From Prostheceraeus crozeri (lineage: Eukaryota; Platyhelminthes; Polycladida; Euryleptidae): DNA of 64,000 nt. The stretch is taken from NCBI GenBank assembly GCA_907163375.1, contig CAJQUW010003459.1:175010-239009 (forward strand), given 5' to 3'. Numbering within the stretch: the first letter of the stretch is position 1; each line of letters opens with the position of its first letter. Shown here piece by piece: positions 43,140 through 53,512 of this stretch. The notes under the pieces are model-generated. The model was not told the origin of the DNA, made no database searches, and saw only the letters and a program-made list of their open reading frames with translations. Made by a program: the position numbers and the translations under genes.

Positions 43140-45785
43140 CGGTTGAACGTTGTCTTTAAAATATATGTTACACGGTAATGCACGTTATGGCGAGCGAAGT
43201 TGAGAATCGGAGTCTGATAGTCAGCAAGACGAAGCAATGTCCCAGCTAACACATTTACACATAGGTAATGAAAGGTGTGAGTCACGTTATCGCATGCATT
43301 GGAACTTGGAAGGGACAGCTTCTCGCTCTATCTTTGTCATGTAAGCAGTCACTGCAGCGCGAGATGTTAACCCTCTCCCTGTCAAGGCAGATTTCGCAAC
43401 ATCGTGCGTTGTTCTTCCCGATACACTATCTATAATTCCCTGATATAATTCCCTGTGAGAACCTAATGTAATACAATTGAATGTTGCGCCTAGAATGGAA
43501 ATGTAAATACAGCCTTTATTATACAGGAATATGAACTATGAGTGAATTAGGCTGTAGTGCGTTTTTCACAGATACTTGCAATCATGTTTCATCGTAGTGC
43601 CGCACAAACCTGGAACAGGTCCGACATGTTACTCGTAGTTATTATGCCGGCTGCCGAAAAGTCTATCTAACTCTGATTCGGCGGGCCAAGTGATGCATCA
43701 GCAATTATCTAATCAGGCATAAATTACTTACTCATTGTGTCAATTACCGCATGTAGACGCTATTTGACAGATCCAATCACACGCAAATTGATGAGAGATC
43801 GTGCGACGTATCTCCGCAGTTTTTTGATTTGTTTGAACTAAAGATTATTGAATGTAATCCTTTTTGACAGATTAAAGTCAATGTTATGCAAAAAGCGGAG
43901 GACCCCGACCGTGAAATCCGGGCCAGTTCCAATTCTAGTGCATGTACCTGTTGACAAGGACATGTTCTATAGATAAGTTTGGTTGTCTGGCAACTGTCTG
44001 TGGTCTGCTTTGGCATTTTCAGCCCTATTGCATCATATTAGCCCTCGAATTGGCATTCAAATGCAGCTTTAAGAATTTCACTTTTTCACTTACTGCATTC
44101 ATACTATGCTTCTAGAATATTTCAATAAGCATATAGATTTCTAAATAAATGAAAAATGTTGGGTTGATTTATGCACAAATTTAGATGAATTTTCAAAAAT
44201 AAGAACAATTGCATCGTATTGCCTGCTGCACATGTCATATGAAAGTGAGACTCGTCTCATCAGGAAGAAAAAAGGAGTTCAAAATTGCATTATGTCCCGA
44301 GCGTGAGGTTTTGCTTAAAAATACACCACACTAATAGCGATGCAGAAAGTGTAATTGTATAACCGAGCACATGTGAAGTAAGTTTTCAAACGATATCTTG
44401 ACATAGCAGAAATTTGCATTTTATACTGCTTACTATGAACTTCACTTTCCATACTTCAGTGTCCCAAGCATAGCGAAATTTATAATGAGTTAAGACACAT
44501 ATCATACTGCACTAGGCTGAATTGCAACAAATAAATACGATGTATGGAGGATTGGTTTAAGCATAAGTTAGAAAATCAATTTTCTTGACCGAAAGTGCAT
44601 TAAAGCATTTCTTACAATTTGCTGCGCAAGGTTCGCTACAGCTTCGACTGACGCAATAGAAGTGAATGAATGTATCGCATGAATGGTATATATTACCATA
44701 AAACCCTTTGTATCATGTCTGCGTTTGATGTGAGGCCAAACAATCCATTGAAAAATTACTTTGTGGAAGTGTCCCAAGCGTAATTTGGAAGAGACGTGGA
44801 TACTTTGGAGGAAGTAAAACAGGAAAATGCGAGATTCATGTGTGATCATCTGCAACAGAAAGACTGTGCCATGATGATTACCGTTTAAGTGAATAATTGG
44901 AAGTAGGCTTGCTTTTCCATTCAGTCGTTGTTCTTTTCATCTAGTTTCTTGGCTTTCGAGTTACTCTGCTTTGCATGAACCTTATACTCTCATCCTCAAA
45001 TGCAGTAATTGCAATGTTGATTATCGTAATAAAGATGTGTATTGTCTTCGAAATGAGACCATATTTGTTAATTTCTATTGGATGATGAGAAAGTTATGCT
45101 ACTTTAAAATTAAGTCACGGTTTTATGCCGCACCCTGTATCATTGTTTCGCTTTACCTTAACACCAAAATTGAAGAAATTTTGTTGCTACGCTATTTTTT
45201 TGGGCCTGCGCAACTTTTTTCAAAATTTGCGGTCGTCACTATGCTCGTCCACCACGCCAAATGCATAGAATAATATAATATATGCACATATAATAAATAT
45301 AGGTCGAACGAAATCCTGACGCTACCATCGCTGAATCGACCATTTTCTGAAATGCGGCAAACTGTATATCTGCCACGAGACATTCTTTGCGTACAAACTC
45401 TTCCGTCGTGGAAATCGAGGGCAAGCCGTGATTACTCGTCCACACATCTCGCGATGCCGCTCAACAGCGCTTCTTTTAAAATGTCACTCACACCATTCTA
45501 CTCTTTTTCATTTGTTTTCGAGACTAGTAACATGTTCATTCATAAGGGAAAACGATCGCATCCCCTCATCTTTTGCGTGGCAATTTGATCTGTCGTTCAT
45601 CTCATTTCATTCTCATAGTAATCTGCATTTACGATATGTATTCAGATGCTTTGATGGACATCAATCCCCTCGACTGGTCTCTATCGGCAGTCAATTGTGG
45701 CGAAATATGCATTTGCTGATCCACAATTGAATGACACATGTGTGGTGATAATGATACTGCCAAATGAAATCTGTCGCATGTAAAC
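43140..45785. other. Unassigned intronic DNA
   Basis: No gene or element boundary recognised. Frames at 43777-44016 (-), 44568-44855 (-), 44971-45273 (+) and 45428-45730 (+) show no family motif. Confidence 0.5.
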
Positions 45786-45856
45786 GGCTCTTAGCTCAGA
45801 TGGTAGAGCGACAGGTATTGATAACATGTGGTCGGAGGTTCGAATCCTAACAGCCA
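45786..45856 (+). tRNA. tRNA-like sequence, probably a pseudogene or SINE head
   Basis: GGCTCTTAGCTCAGATGGTA carries a perfect A box (TAGCTCAGATGG), and GGTTCGAATCC further on is a perfect B box. The ends GGCT and AGCC pair. The GCTC/GAGC D-stem is intact. The anticodon stem is poor (ACAGG against CATGT with a nine-base loop), the acceptor is one base short and the T-stem is weak. No pol III T-run follows closely. I therefore doubt it is a functional tRNA and assign no amino acid. Confidence 0.4.
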
Positions 45857-46014
45857 AACATCATTTGCATGAAAAGTTGATCATCGGTTATCGCATTTCA
45901 TTCTTATTGTCAATTTAAAACATCCAGGGAAATTTACGTGATTTCCAACAACAAGTAGTAACCATTTAATTTCGATGGCTATCTTTCAATCTTAAGTAGA
46001 TATTAAAAGTGAAG

Positions 46015-46190
46015 TTTTAGCGTCACTACTATCCAGTGGGAATTGGCCAGTGCTGACATTATCCGGAGCGCGTTGTGGTTCTTCTTGTCCAGATACCCAT
46101 TCTGCCAACTTCCAATTGCACTTTCAGGGATCAACTCCTAGATCATAGATCGCTGGAACAAGCACTTACCCACTGTTCCAGTCACACTAC
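46015..46190 (-). mobile_element. tRNA-derived SINE, copy b
   Basis: Minus strand: GGAACAGTGGGTAAGTGCTT (A box region), GAGTTGATCCCTGAAAGTGC (decayed B box), then GGAAGTTGGCAGAATGGGTA and CCACAACGC, ending AGTAGTGACGCT. It is the same family as copies at 26383, 57161 and 57925, more diverged. Its 5' half is repeated at 46771-46842. Confidence 0.75.
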
Positions 46191-46878
46191 TAAAATACCT
46201 TTAAAATAGCTAAGCATGCGTGTCTGCATAGTACAGATTGTTTCATAAAAAATGGATCACCCTTAAACATCGCCTTAACTTCAACTTTGTCTAACTCCGC
46301 CAAACTTGAACGAATTTCTCTGAAATTTGGAAGATATGTCAGTTGTGCTTACTAATATCATTGTTGGAAATTTCAAGCATGAATATTGAGTTGTTTTCCT
46401 GTTATAGATAAAAAAGTAGTAAATAATTTGATCTTCATTTAGCAATGTTACACAAAATCATACCTCACTCTTATAAAATTACATTTGTTTCCTTTGTTAT
46501 GTAATATGTTGTTCTACAAGCCAAAAGCTATCAAGCAAAACAAAAATAAAGAAAATCGGTCAATCAGAGCCAGTATAGCACCATTATTCATCAACAATAA
46601 TGTAACTGCTACATGTGATTAACTGGACTTCATGTTCCATAGCTTCCTGACTTCGTTGCGGCGGTGTTGGCAGCACTCCTGATTGCTTTCAGCTAGAAAT
46701 CTATCTCTTTCCGGTTGAAAACAATACAAAGCACAAATGAACAATAACGAGATCGCATTCACAAAAGGCACTTTCAGGGATCAACTCCTAGATCATAGAT
46801 CGCTGGAACAAGCACTTACCCACTGTTCCAGTGACACTACTAAAATACCTTTAAAATAGTCTGCGTGTCTGCATAGTA
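46121..46878. repeat. Tandem repeat pair carrying occupied and empty versions of one Tc1 target site
   Basis: 46121-46233 and 46771-46878 are near-identical: SINE fragment, then ACTAAAATACCTTTAAAATA, then GTGTCTGCATAG ending in TA. In the first copy the TA is followed by the Tc1 5' end. In the second it is followed directly by repeat R1. The Tc1 5' half stops at 46770, where GCA is shared between Tc1 and SINE sequence, the likely rejoining point. Confidence 0.85.
46234..46770 (+). pseudogene. 5' half of a Tc1-like element
   Basis: Nearly identical to 6670-7203 of the complete copy, starting CAGATTGTTTCATAAAAAAT after TA at 46232-46233. It ends 12 codons into the transposase frame (MNNNEIAFTKG), where it joins SINE sequence. 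The 3' half and right TIR are missing here; a 3' half of the same family ends against repeat R1 at 308. Confidence 0.9.
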
Positions 46879-46966
46879 GCTGTGGGGCCTACCCATTTAT
46901 TTCAAACTTCTCTAGATTATTTTGTGAATGACTTCTCAATGGCGAGAATTACATCATCGTAGTACT

Positions 46967-48258
46967 GTATGAAACAGAAAAGGTTGTTTCATGTTTTTGT
47001 TGACCTTCAAAAAGCCTTCGATAGTGTTCCACGAAAAGTAATAGCTTGGGCCTTAAGACGTCAAGGGATTCCAGAAGGCCTCGTAGCATCTGTGATGTCA
47101 TTGTACGAGAGATCAACGTCAAAGGTAAGCTCCATGGCAGGCACATCGGAGGAGTTTATGATAGAGGTAGGAGTCCATCAAGGTTCTGCACTCAGTCCTC
47201 TTCTCTTTATCACTGTGATGGAGGAACTGTCCAAGGAGTGTCGAGGCGAGGGTCCATGGGAGCTCCTGTACGCTGATGACATCGTATTGACTGCTGAAAC
47301 GAAGAACAATGTGGAGCAATTGCTTTGTGGGTGGAAAAGCAGCATTGAGAAGAGGGGAATGAAAGTTAACCTGGAGAAGACGAAGGTTATGGTGACAGGG
47401 AAGAAACAGCAAGAAACAATCAAATCTGGTAAATGGCCGTGTGGATGTTGTGGAAAAGGAGTTGGGGGTGAATTCGATTCTCTGTACCTCATGCCACAAG
47501 TGGTGTCATAAAAGATGTTACCATCTGCGCTCTCTGGTGGGAGTGACACATTTCCAATGCCCTAAGTGTCGAAGCGCAAATACAACCAATATTCCGACAG
47601 ACGACTCTGTAAAAATTGATGGTAGTCCTAGCATACAGGAGGTTAGCCACTTTTGCTATCTCGGAGATATGCTGGACAGCCAAGGTGGAGTAGAAAGGGC
47701 AGTGAGAGCTCGGGTAGCTAATGCTTGGTCCAAATGGAGAGAGTTAGCCAGTCTTCTGAACAACAAGAGTGTCCACCTAAGATCCAGAGCTCATGTGTAT
47801 GAGTCCTGCATACGATCTGTCCTTGTGTATGGCTCAGAAACATGGTCCTTGACACAAAAGTTGTTTGAACTATTGCGAGCATGTGATCGGAGAATGCTGA
47901 GATACATGGCAGGAGTAAAATGGAGCGACGGAAGATCAAGTGCGGAAGTGGCAAGAATGTGTGGTCTGAAGGAGCTGAAAGATCGGGTTAGAAGAGGGCG
48001 TCTGAGATGGTTCGGTCATGTAAAGAAAGCTGAGGGAAACTGCTTGGGCAGAGTGGAAAGCATGGAAGTCCCAGGGCGTCGAGCCGTCGGAAGACCAAGA
48101 AGAACATGGCGTCAATGTGTCTCAGAAGATCTGAAGAAAATAGGAATCCCCGAAGAACTCGCTGTCAACCGAGATGAATGGAGGAGAGCCATCAACCGTC
48201 CAGCCCCAGGAGATGGGATTCAACGGACGTTAAACGTGGAGTAAGTAAGTAAGAGTAA
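46967..48258 (+). mobile_element. 5'-truncated non-LTR retrotransposon
   Basis: Flanked by GTAGTACT (46959-46966) and GTAGTTCT (48259-48266), a near-exact target duplication; the unoccupied site is visible in R1 copy A as GCAGTACTTATTATGATG. The 3' end is a short GTAAG repeat rather than poly-A. Only the C-terminal half of the reverse transcriptase and the region beyond it remain, typical 5' truncation by target-primed reverse transcription. The short 3' microsatellite and domain order suggest an RTE-like clade; that assignment is tentative. Confidence 0.85.
46969..48244 (+). pseudogene. Non-LTR reverse transcriptase C-terminal half, one frameshift
   Basis: First frame 46969-47511: FVDLQKAFDSVPRKVI (RT motif A, catalytic Asp), VHQGSALSPLLF (B), LLYADDIVL (C, the YADD catalytic pair) and GMKVNLEKTKVM (D). 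Then follows the start of a Cys-rich finger, WPCGCCGKGVG. The finger continues in the next frame as NSILCTSCHKWCHKRC, so a one-base gain in the G run at 47464-47468 breaks it. The second frame runs to 48244 with HFCYLGDMLD, VLVYGSETWSL, RRGRLRWFGHV and GRPRRTW, usual C-terminal landmarks. Otherwise open, so this is a young copy. Confidence 0.92.
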
Positions 48259-49416
48259 GTAGTTCTTATTGTGATGTCCAAAATATACATTATAAAAGGA
48301 AATTTCAGCCTGTGTTTTCAAGAATATTATGGCAGCTACAAATAATATTGTAATGCTGTTGATTCTCATGAAAGTCATTAATTTAGCCATGGCAAAGTCC
48401 GAGCAACTAAAACTTTGGTGTATGATTCATCGAATAATAAAAGTATTTTGTGGCAAGGCTTTTGGTGTTCCCTGTGGCCTAATTTAGGCCTGATTTTACA
48501 TCGATCGTTCAGAAAAAATTGCTTCTCAAATTTAAGTTAACTTTGTACCGTATTTCTGCGAATAGCGGCCATGAATCTCGACCACTCCACAACACCTTGT
48601 TTACATATTTACCTAGTATATGCCCCTGCCGCTTCGCATGTTACAATATGCAGCAGTGTCTCTGCGGTGTTGAAAGTATTGCTATCGAACTGTACGTACA
48701 TCTTTCATGAGTGCATTTGTAGACTAGTGCTAATGTCGCTATAGTTGAATATGAATGCCAGCATAGACCATATATGTACGTAGAGTGCGAGTACATTATG
48801 CGGAGATCTATGTGGAGTTCAAACTATAAAATAGAGACATACATGGCCGGAGAAAACTTAGCTTTTATTTTATCTCGAGCCGAGCCGCAACCGGGATGAA
48901 GAACGCCTAGCCAGCTGTGGCTAGGACGATTGTAACCGACCCAATTGAGTACACATGTAGCATGTTTTTTCTTCACACATTTGATGAAAATCAACACACA
49001 TCTATATGACTTACTACACATCAGATAATATGTCACGCTCTTTCGAGTCCTGTAGAATCTGGGAACGGGACTGCAGAGCAGTAGCATGGAAGTTCTACCT
49101 CTGGACCAGTCTATAGGAGAAATCTAGGGGTCTAAATCAAATAGGTCTAAGTCGTTCATCTAGTGCGACACTATTACAAGGGTTCAACAGGTTTCTTTGT
49201 ATAACTCCTACATATCACATTCCATGAGTTACAAGTATGAACGAGCCACATCACAAATAAAGACATCGGGAAAGTAGAGTTGGTGAGATGAATACGAGAT
49301 TGGAATCACGTCTCAACACTGGCTTCTATGAAAAAAGACTTTTGGTGTAAAAGTACGCAGCCTGGAGAATGCATACAATTGGATACCGTGAGATACATTC
49401 CTGATGATGTGGCACT

Positions 49417-50209
49417 GCCCACGAAAAATTACACACTAAATAACAGCAAAGCTTATTTATTTAAAACTAATAAGCATCAAAAATGCTACTTAAGGAAAAT
49501 TAAAACTTAATTTAAACTTAAGGATCTCATCCTTCAAAAACTCATTTGAATATTATATTGGCAATTTTATTGTCGGCTAAATTTCAGTTGATCAATTAAA
49601 ATAGGCTTTAACTAATTAAAGATAAGTTAAATAGTAGATTTCAATATCGATGAAAGTCACATTCACACGATGACTAATCTTCAACAAACTTTCTATGAGT
49701 CGGATGGCCCTTTTTTTATAGTAGCCTCGACTACTATTCGAAGAAGTACGGAACTTGAAATCTAGCTTCTTGAAAGTTTACAACAGGACAATAGTAGGAA
49801 TGTAATTTGAATAAAAAAGATCTGACATGTAGCGGCAAACATTATTTGTTGTATTTATCCATCCTATTATTCCACAATCATCAGTTTAAAAGGAAAAAAG
49901 TGGCAAAAATCCATAATTTTGGAGTGAGACCCCTGTGCTAATGTGTAACAGCAAAGATAATGGAAAATCAGCAAGCCTACGAACTGTAAGGGATTTTATT
50001 GTAGAAGTTTAGATCGATTGGAAAATACCCGCATTTGCTTCATTGAAAGCAGAACCGAACTGAATTCGAATTATCTGAACTGCACAAGCCTAGAGACAAG
50101 ATACGTTGCAAAATGAAGCTACTTATCCTCAATTTTCTCTCCAGTGATGTTGGTTTAAAGAGTCCCGACGATTTCTGTGAATGCAGGCATGCATCATTCT
50201 ATTTTGCAG
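49417..50209. other. Intron 1 end, unassigned
   Basis: No element recognised. The branch and acceptor region ends TCATTCTATTTTGCAG just before exon 2. Confidence 0.5.
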
Positions 50210-50551
50210 ATCACTGAAGATGGAGAGCCTAGCAGCGGAGACTCAGCTCCTTTGCGGTGTCTGAATGTCGCCTCCTACAATTATCTAAATTTCGTGGGAG
50301 ATGGAGGTGTAGAGAACGCGGCTGTGACGGCCCTGCGTCACTACGGTGTCGGCTCGTGCGGGCCACGTGGCTTCTATGGAACGATGGACGTTCATCTGCG
50401 TTTGGAGAAGAACATTGCGGAGTTCATGAAAGGAGAGGAAGCAGTTCTGTACAGTTACGGTTTCTCAACGGTGGCCAGTGCCATTCCGGCGTATGCCAAA
50501 CGGAACGACATCATCTACGCGGATGAGGCTGTGTCATTCGCCATTCGGCAG
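50210..50551 (+). CDS. SPTLC1: SPTLC1 exon 2: start of the PLP-fold aminotransferase-like domain
   Basis: 114 codons between TTTTGCAG and GTAAGC, phase 0 at both ends. It reads [67 protein letters not shown] and [15 protein letters not shown]. These match the alpha-oxoamine synthase fold of SPTLC1 closely. [13 protein letters not shown] carries the Cys equivalent to human Cys133, the residue altered in hereditary sensory neuropathy. The frame is intact and well conserved, arguing for a working gene. Confidence 0.95.
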
Positions 50552-51578
50552 GTAAGCGATCTTCATCATCCACGAGGAGATTTTAGTCTTTCAATGCATT
50601 TGATCTCATTTCAAGGGTTTTCTGAAAAATTTCCCACCAAAAAGGAAGGTTACTTTCCTATCCTTGTAAGGTACTGAAGTCTTCCGATTTCCATGCAGAA
50701 GTAAGCAACCTCTGAACATCTTATTACGGCGAATCTTATTGGGCGGGATCCGAAGTGATGCACTTAAGTAGAGACTCCTACAATGGAAAAGTTGTTGCCA
50801 GCTAGTTCTGCAGTCACCACCACGTTTCATGATGATAATGAGGAATTTTTAGCTTATTTTCATGTTTATATTTGCGATGTATAGTAGAGCACTGTAATTA
50901 TGTGGATGAAATCATATGTTGAGTAAAGAGCTTTTATTAGAACATGTTATTCTTAAGAATGATCTCCTTTCTGGGTCAAATGACAAAGTCCTTAGTTATT
51001 TCCTTGTGCAATTTTTTAAAGGATATCATTATGCCATAATATAGCCTACTGCTTGAATGAATTGCGTGTACAAAGTGATAGAATTTAAATTATACAAATT
51101 AGGTACACGCTGGAATGTGCTCGTATATGCACATTCAGATGAAATATTGAATAATTCAATATTTGAATTATTTGAATAATTGAATATTTGAATTTTTATT
51201 GCTGCCTTGCCTTGAGAAAGGGTCTGGACCCGAAACGTCGGCTGTGTACATATTTTTTATTCGTAATTATTTGTGGCATTAAATTACTCGGGAGAGAAAG
51301 CTGATTTTTTTCACATCATTGAAATATTGAATGTCGGAAATATTTGTAGGCTACTTTCATACTTTCATTCTAGTTTCTGTTATATCCGATATTGTGATGT
51401 TATCTTTTCAAGCATGCATTGATTTTGTAAATATAGTCATTGTAAATACTATTCAAAAAGGAGAATCAATCATCTTTACTGGCAACTTTATGCCGCCTCA
51501 ACTGAAATATTATTTTTTGAAGAGCAATGTTTGCTTTGATTATTGCTTTTAGGAAGTTCGTTAAGTAATCATATGGCC
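50552..51578. other. Intron 2, 5' part, with a hammerhead-like motif at 51212-51239
   Basis: No gene. At 51135-51195 there is an AT-rich imperfect repeat of TTGAATAATT / AATATTTGAA. At 51212 TTGAGAAAGGGTCTGGACCC is followed by GAAACGTC: a GGGT-CTGG-ACCC hairpin and GAAAC, closely like the motif in the tails of the Penelope-like palindrome (25121). It is probably a 3' remnant of such an element. Confidence 0.45.
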
Positions 51579-52542
51579 CAGGATTTTTTGCGGTGTTTTA
51601 GGGACCCGAATCGGGTCCCTATAATTAGAGAAAAAGTTTTAGAGGAAATATCTGTTCTGAGACTGCAGTAACCCACTTGCGAATTGTCTGAACTGGATAA
51701 TTGGAACATCGGTGACGTAGACTTTCTGCATTTCTTGATATATTTCCATGTCTCTTGCCCAACTATAAATATCTTATGACAATTCGATGATCGCAACGTG
51801 AGAGCTGACACTGAGTGAAGGCAGCCATGATGTCAATTAAATAAGGTGAATATACCTTACTGAGCGATCAATCACGCATCTATTCTATCACACAAACGAG
51901 TCTTTGGACAGGAATCGTGTGCGGTTTCTCTGCCCTGAAGCACGTTAAATCTTTTATGCGCAACCGCCTGTTCACTGCCATGCTCAACGCGCTGCTGCAG
52001 ATCTCGTTCAATGGACCGCGCGCTCTTAGCGACGAACAGGCGAACTCGATCGCGGAAAAAGCGGCTTGACGAAAAGGAACTGCACAAGGTCACTCCTCGC
52101 GGCGTGAAGGATGTACTGGCATATGGTAAGAAGGTCGAGGAATAAAATGAAACGGCGCAGAAAACCGAGGTGGACGACGACGAGGGCTCTGTCCAGGAAG
52201 ATGCATCGCAGCTGTGGCACTCGGCGGCAGCGTTTCGACGATGCCGACTTTCTCGATGACGCTGCCACTACTATAAAATGATTGATGAAATTTTACTGTA
52301 TCCTGGGCTGCACCTGTGGTAATACTGAGCCAGAAGCATGTCATGTCGGTATATGCTGTAAAGTGCGTACATGGTTTTCAGGGAATATCAACATAGAAAA
52401 TCTCGATTCGATCATAATTCATCCATAAAATGACAAAGCTTAACATCAACGATGGTGCTCAAAAAGATCTCTAATTGTGAATTTTAGATGGAAAAATTTC
52501 GGGTCCCTACAGGGTCCATAACATTTTCCTTCAAAAACCTTG
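51579..52542 (+). mobile_element. Degraded hAT transposon, 0.96 kb
   Basis: Left CAGGATTTTTTG and inverted right CAAGGTTTTTG ends lead into a perfect inverted TAGGGACCCGAA (51599-51610 and 52498-52509). The flanks ATATGGCC (51571-51578) and ATACAGCC (52543-52550) match at 6 of 8. Inside is a hAT dimerisation domain. The interior around 51900-52270 is clearly more GC-rich than its surroundings. Confidence 0.7.
51911..52069 (+). pseudogene. hAT transposase C-terminal dimerisation fragment
   Basis: The frame reads GFSALKHVKSFMRNRLFTAM, then LNALLQISFNGPRALSDEQA and a stop. FSALK..K..MRNRL...LNALL.I..NGP is the characteristic hAT/ZBED-type C-terminus. A neighbouring frame continues KRLDEKELHKVTPRGVKDVL to a stop at about 52145, implying a frame slip. 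The N-terminal and catalytic parts are absent. Confidence 0.7.
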
Positions 52543-52803
52543 ATACAGCCTATAATATTTGATTAGTTTACGAACATCATTGGTCGCTTTATTTTAAACT
52601 GGGGCTGTGCGCTATCCACACTTGTTCGCACCGGTACACCGGGTGTGACAACCGGTAAAAATTCTGATAAGTTTACCTGAAACATTTATATAAGTAAACC
52701 TGTAATAGAATTTGATTCGCGCTCTAGATTTTCCTGTGATAGTTAATCAAAACTTTAAAATCTTGAAGTTAAAGTCTGTATCTTTTATAGTGAATGCTCA
52801 TAT

Positions 52804-53504
52804 CACAGAATTAAGTATTTTGTTTATCTGCTTCGGTTTGCTAGAAGTGTGATTAATACGAAATCGACGACACATCGAGGAACCTATTAAGTGGGCAAAA
52901 AGGAATTCCTGATACCTTACAGAGATAGGAAAAAAGGTCGTGCGTCGCTTGCGGATTAATGTGAGTTCCAGCGAAGTGCTTCGATTGCCAAAATTCCTTC
53001 AGATTCGAAGAATTCAAATTATTGCTCACATGTTCGCTCCATAATGTTGGCCCTTCGGATCATTATTAAAAAAAGTAGGATGCATACGGAAAATTAGTTC
53101 ACTTGATGCTTTCACATTCTCTCCTCGACATTCCTCACTGTATAGTGTATACATTGAATCGAATGTTAGTCTAGACAGCGATGTGTGTTTTGGTGTGTGC
53201 GAAGTGATATCACAGCACACACGCATATCTCACTGGCTCTGGTGCCCTCTGCTGACAGCTTGTTGTTTGCCATTTCCAATAGCAAGCGATACACGAATTA
53301 TCCATTCGAAAAAGGAGCAAGTTGTCTAATTCTGTGATGTGCCATTTCGATATTGAGGTTAGATATGATTCTTCATTTCCAGGAAGCCGAAGGACACGCG
53401 CAGATGAATCTAATTCTGTGGATGTGCCATTCCGATATTAACGCTAGATACGATTCTTCCATTCTAGGAAGCCGAAGAAGCGCGTAGACGAAACTGATTC
53501 TGTT
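52804..53504 (-). mobile_element. hAT-type family H, copy 2 (inverted)
   Basis: Reverse orientation relative to 27383-27995. Begins CACAGAATTA and ends GATTCTGTT, flanked by GCTCATAT (52796-52803) and GCTCCTAT (53505-53512), an 8-bp duplication with one mismatch. It is longer than copy 1 because about 85 bp near its right side (CATTTCGATATTGAGG... and CATTCCGATATTAACG...) is present twice, each ending in GGAAGCCGAAG-type sequence. Confidence 0.88.
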
Positions 53505-53512
53505 GCTCCTAT

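Larger units (their letters stand above)
46879..49416 (+). repeat. Dispersed repeat R1, copy B, interrupted by a retrotransposon
   Basis: Collinear with 311-1275. The interruption at 46967-48258 is a retrotransposon, with R1 resuming at GTTCTTATTGTGATGTCC. Beyond this the copy has about 250 extra bases around 49010-49250 relative to copy A. It ends near GATGTGGCACTGCCC. Confidence 0.75.
26109..50209 (+). other. SPTLC1: SPTLC1 intron 1, 24.1 kb, largely transposon-derived
   Basis: Bounded by GTAAGT at 26109 and TTTTGCAG at 50202-50209; exons on both sides are in phase 0 and join protein regions that are adjacent in other SPTLC1 proteins. The intron contains a SINE, at least four hAT-type insertions, two P-like elements, Tc1 pieces, an inverted PLE locus and a non-LTR retrotransposon, each listed separately. 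No other host gene was recognised within it. Confidence 0.85.

Noticed and set aside
45786-45856. Functional tRNA gene
   Set aside because: Both pol III boxes are perfect, but the anticodon arm, acceptor length and T-stem are poor. Kept only as a tRNA-like sequence.
47046-47954. Overlapping frames on both strands of the retrotransposon
   Set aside because: They are shadows of the reverse transcriptase frames, which carry all the recognised motifs.
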